From: Globisporangium splendens
Lineage: Eukaryota > Oomycota > Peronosporomycetes > Pythiales > Pythiaceae
Assembly: GCA_006386115.1 (NCBI GenBank)
Contig: VFIW01000057.1
Span: forward strand, 124,001-188,000
DNA length: 64,000 bases
Direction: 5' to 3'
The notes beneath the pieces are model-generated. The model had not been told where the DNA came from, made no database searches, and worked only from the letters and a program-made list of their open reading frames with translations. Both the position numbers and the translations under genes were made by a program. Positions 21,626 through 32,165 of the stretch are shown here, piece by piece. Each line of letters begins with the position of its first letter. Position 1 is the stretch's first letter.

Positions 21626-22501
21626 ATGCTGTCGTTTCTTCACAGAAGCTGCACGCTGTTGTCGCTAGTCTCGATGCTCGGCATTGCCCACCATGGCGTC
21701 GTGACCATGGATGACTCCGAGTATTTCGAAGGCGACGGCACGACGTACACCCTGAGCCAGGTGAGCAGTGGGAACTGCAACCTCATGTCTGCGATCAGCG
21801 ACGCCGAAGTCAACTACGCCGCACTCAGCAGCGAACAATGGGACAACCTCGCACACTGTGGGCGATGCGCGCAGGTGTCGTGCAATGACGACCGATGTCT
21901 GGACCAGACGATCTCGGAGATCGTGCAGATCGTCGAGCGCTGTCCCGAATGCAAGCACGGCGCCTTGGACCTGTCACCGAACGTGTTCAAGAAGATCACG
22001 GGATCCGACCCAAGTCGCTTCAAGATCAAGTGGAAGTTCGTGGACTGCCCCGTCCAGGGAAATGTCAAGTACTGCCTCAAAGACGGGAGCAACAGTTTCT
22101 GGACCGCGATCCAGCCGACAAACTTCGTCTCGGGTGTGAAAAGCTTGACTGTGAATGGCCGCGAGACCACGATGACTGACTCGGCGTACTACTTCCTGCT
22201 CGATGGCAAGAGTCAAGACCAAGTGGATTTGTCGTCCTTGAAGATCGTGCTGACGTCGGTCCATGACGAGCGTATTGAAGAGACCGTGGCGCTGGAGCCG
22301 GGATCGTGTGCCGCTGGGACCTCCCAGTTTGATGCAAGTGGTGATGCACCCCACGTCGCCGTCGGAAACCCCGTGCACATGTCGGCTCCAACAGACCCAA
22401 CGCCAGAGCCAACAGCCTCAGCTCCGAGCGCAACGCCGACTCCGGAGCCAACATCAGCAGCGCCGAGCCTAAGCCCCAGCACAACACAGCCTTCCTTGTA
22501 G
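21626..22501 (+). CDS. Expansin-like protein, short form
   Basis: Single exon, 291 aa. An N-terminal hydrophobic leader (LLSLVSMLGIAHHGVV region) precedes the same two-domain core: GDGTTYTLS, GNCNLM, CGRCAQVSC, ERCPECKHGALDLSPNVFKKI, FWTAIQPTNF and SAYYFLLDG. The final 40 residues are Pro/Thr/Ser-rich and stop at TAG 22499-22501. It lacks both the membrane anchor of the 16.6-kb paralogue and the Lys-rich tail of the 23.6-kb one. A Ser/Thr/Asn-rich frame stays open directly after the stop in another phase, to about 22632. That suggests a small indel shortened the protein, though the core is intact and probably functional. Confidence 0.85.
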   Translation: MLSFLHRSCTLLSLVSMLGIAHHGVVTMDDSEYFEGDGTTYTLSQVSSGNCNLMSAISDAEVNYAALSSEQWDNLAHCGRCAQVSCNDDRCLDQTISEIVQIVERCPECKHGALDLSPNVFKKITGSDPSRFKIKWKFVDCPVQGNVKYCLKDGSNSFWTAIQPTNFVSGVKSLTVNGRETTMTDSAYYFLLDGKSQDQVDLSSLKIVLTSVHDERIEETVALEPGSCAAGTSQFDASGDAPHVAVGNPVHMSAPTDPTPEPTASAPSATPTPEPTSAAPSLSPSTTQPSL

Positions 22502-23599
22502 GTACAACTAGCAACGCATCAACTTCGTCGTATTCGAACCGGGATAGCCACATCAAGGATCCAGATCAGCAGCCCGCGAGTTTGCCGCATCCAACAGTGC
22601 ATCGCTGCAGAGCCAAGAAGGATCAGCCGTAACTGGACACTTTCATCTGCCGCGTCCATGCCACCGAAACCCACTGTCGCGCTCTATGCTGGAAATCAGC
22701 AAAGGGGGTACGTTGTGAACATCCGCTTATGTGCATGATGCGCACAGTGCAAAGTGCATGCAATTATATGCAATCGAATCTATGTTCTTGGCGCGCATCG
22801 TGAAGAGAGATTACTTATACGGAGGTCATGGAAGTGCGCGTGTATTAATGCAATGCACAGCGCATGCTTCCAGCATGCAGTTTTGCTGGAGCCAGGTCCG
22901 AAGCAAACGTAGCTCTACGTTAACTGCAGAGCGGCAATTTGCCTCGTATTGACTGACGCGCTTGAATGAGATGGCAATCAATAGGCATTTCCGCCCCTCC
23001 TCTGCTGGCAACACGTAAAAGGGGCGAATGGTAATGATGAAAAAGTGGTCTTTCCGCTTTTATTTCGTCACCTGACAAGGGAATTCTTAGGTTCACCGGT
23101 AAAAGCGCTTTTTGCATTGTCGCTTGCTCACATGACCCCGTTTTATAAGAACAGCTGGTCCGAGACAGACGCCACGTCGAAAAGCCATTCACTTCGAAGA
23201 AGGGATCACACAACCAAAGCACGCGCGCGTCGTTGCATTGCGCAGATGCGTGCGCACGAATGACAGCGCTTTTGGATGCAATGCAATAGGCATTTTCTGA
23301 ACAAGTCCGTTCCACTTCCTATCGGGTGTTCTTCGCATTGCTGATGCCTGCATATCACCAGAAAGAGTGAGCGCGTGTCATTGTTGTCAGCAGATCGGGG
23401 TTCTTAAAACTGTTCTTTATCTCGGCAATTCCGCCAAACCAGCTGGGGACGCTGGGCCAGACAAGCGCAAGCGAACGGCTCACCAGATGGCGTCGCAGAA
23501 GAGGTCGGCCCAGCATCAATATATCAACAATACCCACCCAGTCAGTGAACTGGAGCTCTTGTTTTGTCATCATAGCCAGCGGTGCTGCTCATGCCACTC
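22502..23599. other. Intergenic region, no gene recognised
   Basis: About 1.1 kb of AT-richer sequence. From 22504 to about 22632 a low-complexity open frame may be the lost 3' end of the preceding expansin. Beyond that nothing is recognised. Confidence 0.4.
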
Positions 23600-23615
23600 G
23601 CTCATTCTCCACTTG
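23600..23615 (+). promoter_or_regulatory. Initiator of the third expansin gene
   Basis: GCTCATTCTCCACTTG agrees with GCTCATTYBNCAWTTT except at the W position and the last base. It lies about 35-50 bp before the ATG at 23650. This is the best initiator match in the window. Confidence 0.65.
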
Positions 23616-23649
23616 GTGCTCTCCCCCACACGTGCTCCACTAAACGAAG

Positions 23650-25170
23650 ATGGTCATGAACTCGGCGCTCCTCGGAAGCCTCGCGGCGCTCGCGCTCGCG
23701 GCCGTCGCGCCAGCGCACGCGCAGTCTTTCACGGGCGACGGCACGGCGTACACGCTCGGCGCCGTGAGCCAGGGCAACTGTAACTTCATGGCGTCCGCCG
23801 CCGACGCCGCCACCAACTACGCCGCGATCAACCAGGCGCAGTGGGACAACCTCAAGAACTGCGGTCGCTGCGCCCAGGTGTCGTGCGTCGACGATGCATG
23901 CCCCGACAAGTCGGTATCGGAGATCGTCCACATCGTCGACAGATGCCCCGAATGCAAGCAGGGCGATCTCGACCTGTCGCCGACCGTGTTCAAGAAGATC
24001 ACGGGCTCGTCGCCAAGCCGATTGAAGATCTCGTGGAAGTTCGTGGACTGCCCGAACCCAGGCAAGCTCCAGTACTGCCTGAAGAGCGGCAGCAACCCGT
24101 ACTTTGTTGCCATCCAGCCAGCGAACGCCGGCTCTGGCATCGCGAGCATGAAGATCAACGGCCAGTCCACGACCATGGTCGACTCGGCGTTCTACTATGT
24201 TCTTCAAAGCACGGCGCCAGTCGATCTCTCGGCTGTCAAGGTCAGTCTGACCTCGACGAGCGGTGCCACGGTGGATGAGACCGTCTCGCTCTCGGTTGGA
24301 TCGTGCACTGCCGGAAAATCGCAATTTGGAGGCAGTAGCGGCACCCCTCCAGCGACGACTCCGAAGGCTACTCCGGCGCCAGCAGCGACCCCAAAGGCGA
24401 CCCCAACGCCTACGACTACCCCAAAGACCACGCCAAAGCCAGCGACTACCCCAAAGGCTACTCCAACGCCAACAACGAAGACACCAAAGCCAACCACGAA
24501 GACTCCAAAGCCAACGAAGACGCCAAAGGCGACCAAGAACTCTGACGTGGCTGGTGAATCGACTGAAGCGCCAGCCCAGGCTACGACTGCCCCAGTTCCA
24601 TCCTCAGATGAATACGACGACGCATCCAGTGGGTCGGCATCTGCTGCTCCAATGACCGGTGCGCCAACCACCGAAGCTCCAGCGTCGAGCGGTGAAGGAG
24701 CCTCGGAAAGCCCAGCTTACGATGACGAAACCCCTGCTCCAGCGTCCGATGACGAGTACGGTTCGTCGTCTGCCTCGGCTGAACCAATGACCCCTGCGCC
24801 AGCTTCGGATGACGAGTACAGTGGATCCACTTCTGCTGCTCCTGCGGCATCTGCTTCGTCTTCTGGAGACGCGCCGGCTCCTAGCGCTGCTGAAGGCTCG
24901 GGTGCTGTGGCGACGCCAACGGAAACTCCAGTCGTGACGCCGAAGAAGACCACCAAGCCATCCAACTGCAAGGTCCGTGGCGGCGGCAGCTCCAAGACGA
25001 AGAAGACCAAGGCGGAGAAGAAGGCTGCAAAGGACGCCAAGAAAGCCGCGAAGGCTGCCAAGAAGGCTGCCAAGACCGCCAAGAAGCAGCAAAGCAAGTC
25101 CGGGAAGAAGACCTCGTCTGGCGCTTCCACGCAGAGCGAGTCCGCCAACAGCACCGCCTCCAGTTACTGA
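23650..25170 (+). CDS. Expansin-like protein with lysine-rich tail
   Basis: Single exon, 506 aa. The signal peptide ends near APAHA|QSF. The core repeats the expansin pattern: GDGTAYTLG, GNCNFM, CGRCAQVSC, DRCPECKQGDLDLSPTVFKKI and YFVAIQPANA. Next comes a Pro/Thr/Lys linker with TPKAT and KTPKPT repeats, then an acidic Ser/Pro/Ala stretch (DDEYGSSS type). The last 60 residues are Lys/Ala-rich (KKAAKAAKKAAKTAKK). The cationic tail could bind acidic wall polymers or DNA; inference only. Two ATGs (23650 and 23656) are possible. No membrane segment follows, so the product should be secreted. Confidence 0.88.
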   Translation: MVMNSALLGSLAALALAAVAPAHAQSFTGDGTAYTLGAVSQGNCNFMASAADAATNYAAINQAQWDNLKNCGRCAQVSCVDDACPDKSVSEIVHIVDRCPECKQGDLDLSPTVFKKITGSSPSRLKISWKFVDCPNPGKLQYCLKSGSNPYFVAIQPANAGSGIASMKINGQSTTMVDSAFYYVLQSTAPVDLSAVKVSLTSTSGATVDETVSLSVGSCTAGKSQFGGSSGTPPATTPKATPAPAATPKATPTPTTTPKTTPKPATTPKATPTPTTKTPKPTTKTPKPTKTPKATKNSDVAGESTEAPAQATTAPVPSSDEYDDASSGSASAAPMTGAPTTEAPASSGEGASESPAYDDETPAPASDDEYGSSSASAEPMTPAPASDDEYSGSTSAAPAASASSSGDAPAPSAAEGSGAVATPTETPVVTPKKTTKPSNCKVRGGGSSKTKKTKAEKKAAKDAKKAAKAAKKAAKTAKKQQSKSGKKTSSGASTQSESANSTASSY

Positions 25171-25662
25171 GCATCATCCTATCCTGACTTTGTAGGTTGA
25201 GTGACCGTTCTGGTGCCGATTCAGTCAGAGAATATATACAGTTCAACCACACCGTTAATTGGCTAAAAAGATCAATGATTTCTAGGTTGACCCACAAATT
25301 CAGGAATGGCGGAAACTCTCTCCGTGCAGATACATAAAGCAGAGCCATCGTTACTGTGGCTCTGTCCAGGGCTGCCTGCGCTTCAATTAGCCCGAAGGAA
25401 GAGGTTCCAATGGAGCTCCAATTATGGCGTCGATGGTTGTGGCAATGCAGTGCCGAAACTTGATGGGTAACGCTGATGCATCCTGCAAGTCGTTGCCGCT
25501 TGAGGGGTTTTCGCAAACACTCTGACACTTTCGACTCGCTGGTTTTCATCTGGCATCAAAGTCTCTTCTTTTCCACCAATCGCAGCGCGTTCGCGAAGTT
25601 TCATGCGAAGTGCAGCAACGTCAGGTCAGACAAAGTTTGGCAACCAAAGGTGGCCCACATTG
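25171..25662. other. Intergenic region, no gene recognised
   Basis: About 490 bp. An open frame extends upstream of 25684 but lacks carrier homology and is treated as leader. Confidence 0.4.
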
Positions 25663-25678
25663 GCTCATTTAACACTGC
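25663..25678 (+). promoter_or_regulatory. Initiator-like element of the carrier gene
   Basis: GCTCATTTAACACTG matches the first eight initiator bases exactly and keeps the downstream CA. It lies just 6 bp before the ATG at 25684, giving a very short leader. Confidence 0.5.
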
Positions 25679-25683
25679 CCAGC

Positions 25684-26598
25684 ATGGTGTCTGTCGCGTA
25701 CCCGCCGGCCATGCTCGCGTTCTCGCCGCAGGAGAAAAAGGTCAAGCCCCCGGCCATCAGCTACGCATTCGGCGGCATGTCGGCCGTTGGCGCCGTGTTC
25801 TTCACGCACCCATTCGACCTGCTCAAAGTGCACCTGCAGACGTCCAAGAAAGAGAACCTCGGACTTTTCCATGCCATCAGTCGCATCCTGCGCAAGCAGG
25901 GTGTCTCGGGGCTCTACCAGGGCATCTCGGGCGGTGCCATGCGCGAGGGCACGTACTCCACCATGCGATTCGCTGTCTACCAGGCCTTGAAAGACGACGC
26001 CATCGCGAAAAACAACGGCGAGCCCATCTCGACGGGACATAACATCCTGTTGGGTATGGCTGGCGGAGCGCTCGGCGGAGCCTTTGGGAACCCAGCGGAC
26101 ATCGTCAACATCCGCATGCAGGCCGACAGCCGCTTGCCTGAAGCGCAGCGACGCAACTACAAGCATGCGATCGACGGACTCATCCGCGTGAAGAGAGAAG
26201 AAGGCACAGCCGCATTGCTGCGCGGTGTCCGCCCCAACATCATCCGCGCGATGCTGCTCACCACCGGTCAGATCGCAGCGTACGACCTCGCCAAGTCCAC
26301 GTTGCTGGCAAACACGCTGGTGCCACTGCACGACAACTTCCAGACCCACGTGCTCGCGAGTATGGTCGCGGGGCTCGTGGCCACGACCGCATGTGCGCCT
26401 GCAGACGTCGTCAAAACGCGCCTCATGAACATGCACCACAACGAGTATGCGAGCGCGACTGACTGCTTCCTCAAGGTCGTCAAGCACGAAGGGCTGCGCG
26501 GACTCTACAAGGGGTGGCTGCCTGCGTACATGCGTCTCGGACCGCAGACGCTGCTCACGTTTGTCTTCTTGGAGCAGCTGCGCAAGCGATTGCTTTGA
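25684..26598 (+). CDS. Mitochondrial carrier, dicarboxylate-type
   Basis: Single exon, 304 aa, the usual size for the family. Three repeats of about 100 residues each carry the signature PX[DE]XX[KR]: HPFDLLKVH, NPADIVNIR and APADVVKTR. The second half of each repeat shows G-[LT]-x-x-L-[YL]-x-G (GLYQG, ALLRG, GLYKG). The overall pattern, including GGMSAVGAVFFTHPFDLLKVHL-type start and RFAVYQ, fits the dicarboxylate/malate-phosphate exchanger group (SLC25A10/DIC1). It should sit in the inner mitochondrial membrane. The second signature has Asn in place of the basic residue (NIR), as in known DICs. Substrate assignment is by family resemblance. Confidence 0.88.
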   Translation: MVSVAYPPAMLAFSPQEKKVKPPAISYAFGGMSAVGAVFFTHPFDLLKVHLQTSKKENLGLFHAISRILRKQGVSGLYQGISGGAMREGTYSTMRFAVYQALKDDAIAKNNGEPISTGHNILLGMAGGALGGAFGNPADIVNIRMQADSRLPEAQRRNYKHAIDGLIRVKREEGTAALLRGVRPNIIRAMLLTTGQIAAYDLAKSTLLANTLVPLHDNFQTHVLASMVAGLVATTACAPADVVKTRLMNMHHNEYASATDCFLKVVKHEGLRGLYKGWLPAYMRLGPQTLLTFVFLEQLRKRLL

Positions 26599-26712
26599 GT
26601 CCTCCGATGAATACATATCGACGCTCCCTATTGTTTCTAACCGATTGCTCATAGATAGAGAACGAGTGAGAGAGACGCGAACAGCAATATAAGGACCGAT
26701 TACGCACTTTTG

Positions 26713-27859
26713 CTATTTCCATGCGGTGTCTTGCACTAGTTCGTGATAAAACGTTTCGAGCTCGACCCGCTGCGCTTGCAGGAACTGCACGATCTGCGCC
26801 TGCTGCATGCTCCGCTTGCGACGCTCTCCCTCCATTTGCTCCTCCAAAAACTATGCGAAGGCGATAACAGGATCATGACAGTTGTAGGTGTGAGTTTGAG
26901 CAGCATTCTCGCAATCAACACGCAGAGACACAAACCAGAGAGTTGTGTGTGAGTTGATTCTTCTTTGCTTCCAGCGCCTCCCGCTGCTGCTCCAGCTTCT
27001 CGATCTCTGTTTCCAGCTCGGCGATGCCGGCTTCCGCCTGTACAGCTTTCTTGCGGCCGTAGGAGATGCTGTTGTGGTAGAGCGTCTGGTAGGCTTCGAT
27101 GGTCAAGCGCAGCTCGTCGCGCACGCGTAACAGCAGCAGACCGCACTCGGGAGATTCGCACGTGACCTCGCGAATGAGTTCCTCTGTTCGGCACAAGTAG
27201 ACCCAAAGGGTGAATCTCGACCTTTAAGATGCACATCGAGGTATGCTGTTGAGGTCGTCGTACCGAATACGAGAAGAAAGAACTTTTCCCGGACGTGGCA
27301 AATCGCTTTCGCTCGCGCCTGATGGTCGACGAGCAGTCTGCTCAGTGCATCCTCCAGTTCTATCACGTCGTTGCGTGTCGACGAAGTCATTTTGACCATG
27401 CGCTGCCACTTCCCAGTGGAATCACGCCATGATCTACAGAGCAACAGAAACGATTGCACCCAAAGAGCTCTCCAGACCACCAGCTAGCGAGCAAGAATGC
27501 AGAACGTACTTTGGCGGCAGCATCGCATTCAGGATCTCGCGCGTCACTGCGCATGTTGATGCTGCTGAATTCGCGCCAAGACTCGACGCTGGCGGTCCAG
27601 CGATTACATTCCTACGCGGACTTCCTTCGCCACGTCTTGGAGACGATGCGCGCGGACTGCTAGGACTAGTGTCCTCGTCAGCGGCATCTCCCGTTGCTGT
27701 GCTTTGCCTGGGTGAAGACGACTGGCCGCCGACCAATTCAGCGTCTTCGTACATGAACGAATAAAACCTTTCAAGCAGGTGCTCTTCTGCAGCAACCTCG
27801 GCCTGAAGAAGCGCCGCGCCATCGCCAACACTCTGGTGTCGTGACGGCGAGTTGGCCAT
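26713..27859 (-). CDS. DNALI1: Axonemal inner-arm dynein light chain p28
   Basis: Four exons, 27859-27510, 27433-27284, 27215-26936 and 26850-26713, about 305 aa. The core matches p28: LPPKSW, TSSTRNDVIELEDALSRLL, AICHVRE, TEELIREVT, ECGLLLLRVRDELRLTIEAYQTLY, then a long coiled coil ending in a second coil from exon 4 (ERRKRSMQQAQIVQFLQ). p28 binds inner-arm dynein heavy chains with actin in flagella, so its presence implies motile zoospores. The N-terminal 120 residues are a Ser/Pro-rich extension longer than in animals. The second intron uses a poor donor (AAAA|GTTCTT); the frame works but that junction is uncertain. Confidence 0.85.
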
Positions 27860-28132
27860 TCTTTGTGAGCGCGCACGCACTTGGACGAGGGGTGTTCAGG
27901 GTCTCTCACCCTATTATTTCCAGCGACCGAATGGCAGGACTGAAAAGCCACAGCGGCGGTTCATATTTTTCATCAGCTCTGTCAGTCTGCTCACCAAATT
28001 GACAGCAATAGGTGCGCCACTCGATCTGCAAAGCAACAATTTGTAGCAAAGCACCCAGAAGGGCAGGTAGCCCACAAAAATATGCAAGGAGACGTCAAAT
28101 GCCTCAGCCAACCAGCGTTTTTCTGTGTTGGG

Positions 28133-29579
28133 TTAAAACTGCGATCCTTTCTTGTTGCCGATGCCGCGCGGGTTGGCGTCTTTCCAGTCGTCCCACGCAC
28201 GGTCCTTGTACGTGGCTTCGTCGACAAACTCGAGATTGTCTTCATCGCCGTCCTCGACTAACTGGTCGTAGCGACGAGGTCCCTGCGAGCCCTCTCTGTT
28301 CATGAGCAGTTAGAAGTAATAGCTGCATTAGAGAAGAAAAAAGTTGATAAGCAGGCTCTTTTAAACGTACTGTTCGCGGCGTTGGCGCTCTTGCGCGTCA
28401 GCGAGTTCCATGTCGGCGTATTCTTGAAGCGACATGGTCGGGAGGCGGTGGCCAGGTTTGAAGACGCCAGACTTGACTGTTTCTCGGCGCATCTCAAACT
28501 GCGGGTTGATATGAGTCACCGACTGCCACACAAACAAATAGACATAAAGTTAGAGACATTGTGATAGCAAGAGCTCGCCAAGATGGTTCATGCAAGTATA
28601 TGCGTACAATGCCTTGTCCTTGTGGTGGTGGAGGAGGACGGTGCGCATCTGTAAACAGATCTTTTTTCTCCGACTTGGCGTTCATCTTGACCATCGTCTC
28701 CAGCATCTCCCGCTCCTGCATAATCACACGCATCAATACAATTAGCATCAGCGAACGAAAGTGCGCCACAACACTATTAAGTACCTGGTTGATCGACATT
28801 TGTTCATCCATGGATTTGATCACCGCGAGTTGGATGAACGCCATGAGCTGTTCGCGCTCCAGTTCATCCATGTCGTCGTCGAAGTCAAACTCGTCTTCAT
28901 CATCTGCACTCGCCGCTGCACCGGGTTTCTTTCCCGACTGCTGCTGCTTGCGCTTCTGCACTTCTTGGAGCTTCTTTTCCATCTCGCGCTGCATCTGGAA
29001 GCGCTGAATTTTCTCGTCCCGCGAGAGCGAAAACTGCTTGGCGTCCATGCGCTCGTACTGCTCGCGGCGCTTCTTCGCCTGCAGGATGCCCATTTGCTCG
29101 GCGCGGTCGAGAAACTCGGTGTGGAACACGTCCGCGTCACGCAAAAACTTGATGCGGTAGATGACGTTGCGGGTCTGGTCATTGCCGTTGCTCGTCGCCG
29201 TCGGGCGCTGATTCTGGTGCTGCTGCTTGAGCTGCTCGGCGGAGTCGGGCTGCTGGAAGAACGTCTGCTTCGGGATCAACATCGCCAGGTAGTACTCGAG
29301 GCAGAACGCGTACAGCTGCGTGTTCTGCAGCTCGAAGAAGCTCTCGTTCTCCGAGAGCGCGCCGTCCAGTTGGCGCTGCGTGATGCACTTGCGCAGCAGA
29401 GCCAGCGTCGCGTCGAGCTCGTCCTGGAACGCCTTGGAGTTGGTGTCCCCGACGGCCGACGACGGGTTCTCGAGCGCCATGAAGCGCTGGTATGCCTCAG
29501 CGTAGCTCACGCGGTCGTCGGACGCGGAACTGGAGGCAGTCGTGGTGGTCGTCGTCGAGCCGCTGAGGTTCGTCGCCAT
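28133..29579 (-). CDS. TAP42: TAP42/IGBP1 (alpha4) family phosphatase regulator
   Basis: Four exons, 29579-28785, 28715-28608, 28522-28371 and 28295-28133, 405 aa with consistent phases. The helical N-terminal half binds PP2A-type catalytic subunits in the family; here it includes LLRKCITQRQLDGALSENESFFELQNTQL. The basic/acidic middle has RDEKIQRFQMQREMEKKLQE, the hallmark R-x-E-K-I-x-R-F motif. The C-terminal segment has GHRLPTMSLQEYADME and ends in DDWKDANPRGIGNKKGSQF, also diagnostic. The role is control of PP2A/PP4/PP6 downstream of TOR. The start at 29579 follows an upstream in-frame stretch with no homology. Confidence 0.9.
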
Positions 29580-30135
29580 CGTAATGTGCACTTTCTCTCT
29601 TGCGCTGTTGGCTCCTTTGAAATGTGGCATGATACATTTTCCAATCGACCACTGCTCTTGTAGAGAGAGGTTGGAAAGCATAGCGAAATCAAGGGTTCTT
29701 GTGCAGGAAGATGCCAACGAAAGGGGAAGCATGATGTGAGTGGTGTTGGCGGTTCTGACGGCACTGCGCCGAGAAAGAATTGCTGCATATATGAAGGAGG
29801 AAGCATGCAGTCGTTGCTGTGTCATGGACAACGCCCCGAGAAGTGCTGTAAATGCGCACCTACTGCGTTTTTCTGGACAAAGCAAGTTGCGCCATGCACA
29901 CAAAGACAACAACAGGGGGGAGATGCACACGACAAAGACATCAAACGCTGCTGTCGCGTATAAAATTCACTCTCTTTTTCTGGTATTTTTTGTTTCTTGC
30001 TGGCTTGTTGATTCTCCTCTCGCATTCCCCACCAACTCGGTTGAAAACTGGTGGGTCTCTCGAACGTCCAATCATCAGCCAATTCATTACTCTTCACGCG
30101 CTGCGGCTGCTGAGTACACTTGTGCTGGCATGCAT
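29580..30135. other. Intergenic region, no gene recognised
   Basis: About 555 bp upstream of the TAP42 gene and downstream of the small mitochondrial-type gene. Long frames here are extensions of neighbours and carry no motif. Confidence 0.4.
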
Positions 30136-30387
30136 TTAGTCCTTCTTGCCGACGCCTCGGGCCATGTTGAGCTCGCCGCGGAAGAACTGCAGGAAGCCGA
30201 AGCCGGTGAAAGCCATCATGCCGACGAAGATCGCATTGTCCGAGTCGCGCTTGATGTACGTTGGCTTGTGCGAGGACGTGAACAGCTTCTGGTCGGCAAC
30301 CACGTGCGACGGCTTGTCGACGAGGCCCGACACCTTGCGGGCCTGCGCAGGGGCGCGGATCATGCGGACGGCTTGGCGGGCGAGCAT
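30136..30387 (-). CDS. Small single-pass protein, probably mitochondrial (COX7A-like candidate)
   Basis: A single exon of 83 aa. The N-terminus (MLARQAVRMIRAPAQARKV) is Arg-rich without acidic residues, typical of a mitochondrial import signal. A membrane helix lies around AIFVGMMAFTGFGFLQFF and the C-terminus is short and basic. Size and topology fit subunit VIIa of cytochrome c oxidase or another small respiratory subunit, but I see no diagnostic motif. A 5'-leader intron is possible, since CAGCAG lies directly before the ATG. Confidence 0.6.
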   Translation of the reverse strand: MLARQAVRMIRAPAQARKVSGLVDKPSHVVADQKLFTSSHKPTYIKRDSDNAIFVGMMAFTGFGFLQFFRGELNMARGVGKKD

Positions 30388-31099
30388 GCTGCTGATAGTC
30401 GAAAGTCTTGGGGGAATGAGCAGCGCAACAGGGGCAAAACAAGCGGACGGTGCGCACGGAAGTTGTGAGCGAAAACAGCAAACTCGCCATGTGTTTTAAA
30501 CTCCTTTCAGTATTGGAATTGTGATAGTGGGAAAAGAGAAGATGTTTTTAAACGCACTTGTCCAAATAAAAACGCACAACTGCGCAGAAAAATGGCTCCG
30601 ACATCACCACCACAATCGCGCTTCTAAACGCACTCGTTTCTATTTCTATTTCTAGAAGAGAAACGGCACGACATAAACAACAGAGTGCACCAGATGGACG
30701 TCGTGAAATCGCTGCTTCCAGCGGAACCAGGCGTGGTGTGCGTCCGTACACTCTTCCTGCGAGCCATCGGGAAGAGCGTCGTGTCCAAGTAGATCACGAG
30801 TATGTGCGCCGTGTGCGCTAAGTGGCATATCAGCGTTTATCGCAAGCCTTAATTCTATGTGCGCACACGCCGAATGTTTGTGTGAAACGCTTGCGAATAC
30901 GCGTCAAGAGCACTTTAAAGCTGCGCACCCTGACAGCCAAACACAGAAAAGTGCTCGCAAACGCACCCTCGACGATCTCACCATTCTGGATACCGGCGAG
31001 TTGAGCGAACACCGACGGACACACTGCTTGTTCCGCTGTTCAAGTAAAATAAGTGCACACTCGTGCCGAAAAGAACCACGAGTCATCATCCTACGACAA
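30388..31099. other. Intergenic region, no gene recognised
   Basis: About 710 bp. The words AAACGCAC recur several times between 30545 and 30640. No coding or RNA feature recognised. Confidence 0.4.
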
Positions 31100-32163
31100 G
31101 CAAATGCGTTGCCAGCAACTGCTCCACCATTGCCAGCACGTCAGACGCACTCGGTCGTTGCGCCGGATCATCTTGTAAACATGCTCGCTCAATGCGCACC
31201 AACTCGTTCGACGCATACTCTGGAACGGCTGAAATCAAGTACCCGACACCCCACACGTCGACACTTGTGTCGTGCGAAGCCGAGGAAAAGATCTCTGGCG
31301 TGTGATTGTGTGGGTTCAAGTGGCTTCCGCTCGCTTGAGCTGCAGGGGAGAATGTTGCGCCGTCAAAGTCGATCAGCAACCACGCGTCTTCCGTTCTAGC
31401 CTTCATCACATTGTCCCAGCGAACATCTCGGTGCACAATGTTGAGTCCGTGCAATGCGGCCAATGCGCAAAGGACATCTCGCAACGCCATCAGTAAGTGC
31501 GTGGGCGAGCGGGGATGACCAGCGACTCCGATCGGCGTGAGGATAACATACCCTCTCGATTCCCGGTATTCTTTCACGTGGACGATGTTTGGAACCGAAT
31601 GACCTTGCATCGTGCCGTAGATATCACGCAGATGTGGGATGCGTCGATAGCTCATTCCGGGAGGATACTGCTTCTTGCCAGAGTCATAGAACAAGGAGAT
31701 CACAACGCCACTCTCGCATCGGGTATCTTCAACTTCGAAATGTGGCTTCATCAGTCTGGCGATCGGTGTCAGGAGGCAAGAGATGTTCAACAGCGCGAGC
31801 AGCAACGACTGTGGATCCGATCTTGTGGCGGTTGCGCCGCGTTACCATCGCTCGACAAGTAATACTGCAAGGTCTCCAATGCATTCATATGCTCTCCTTG
31901 GACAATCTCTTCAATGTCGCTCGTGACAACTCCGTTCACCAGGTCAAGTGCCGCAGTCTCGTCCACGTGCAGCCATTCGTCGCCGCTGCTGCTTTTCCTG
32001 CGGGCGAGATACAGTCGGAGTCGCCTGGCGCCGCACGTGATCGTGTCCTCGTTCGCCCTCTTGATCGCAGCTTGCAAGGACCCCACCATTTAATGTGGAT
32101 CGAACTCCACAACAAACGCGCTTTCCTTCCCACCCCACGATCATGCAGAGCAGCTCCGCCATC
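31083..32163 (-). pseudogene. Crinkler (CRN)-type gene, right copy, disrupted
   Basis: Reads leftward from the ATG at 32163. The early stop of the left copy is a Trp codon here. The later frame change before the VGSLQAAIKR region and the change between the header and kinase-like parts are both shared with the left copy. The kinase-like frame (HRDVRWDNVMK, IDFDG, SVDVWGVGYL) is open and ends shortly after the repeat, at a TGA near 31086, replacing the last 19 residues of the left copy with four others. Shared lesions mean the gene was broken before it was duplicated or the copies were later homogenised. Also a broken effector-type gene, not expected to give a full product. Confidence 0.7.
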
Positions 32164-32165
32164 TT
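31100..32165 (-). repeat. Right arm of the 1066-bp inverted duplication
   Basis: Reverse complement of 18706-19771, same length, near-identical. It lies about 11.3 kb from the left arm with nine intervening CDS features (expansins, esterase, carrier, p28, TAP42 and others). Flanking sequences are not clearly alike. Confidence 0.9.

Noticed and set aside
25669..26652. 327-codon minus-strand frame
   Set aside because: Antisense of the mitochondrial carrier.
28761..29663. 300-codon plus-strand frame
   Set aside because: Antisense of the TAP42 gene.
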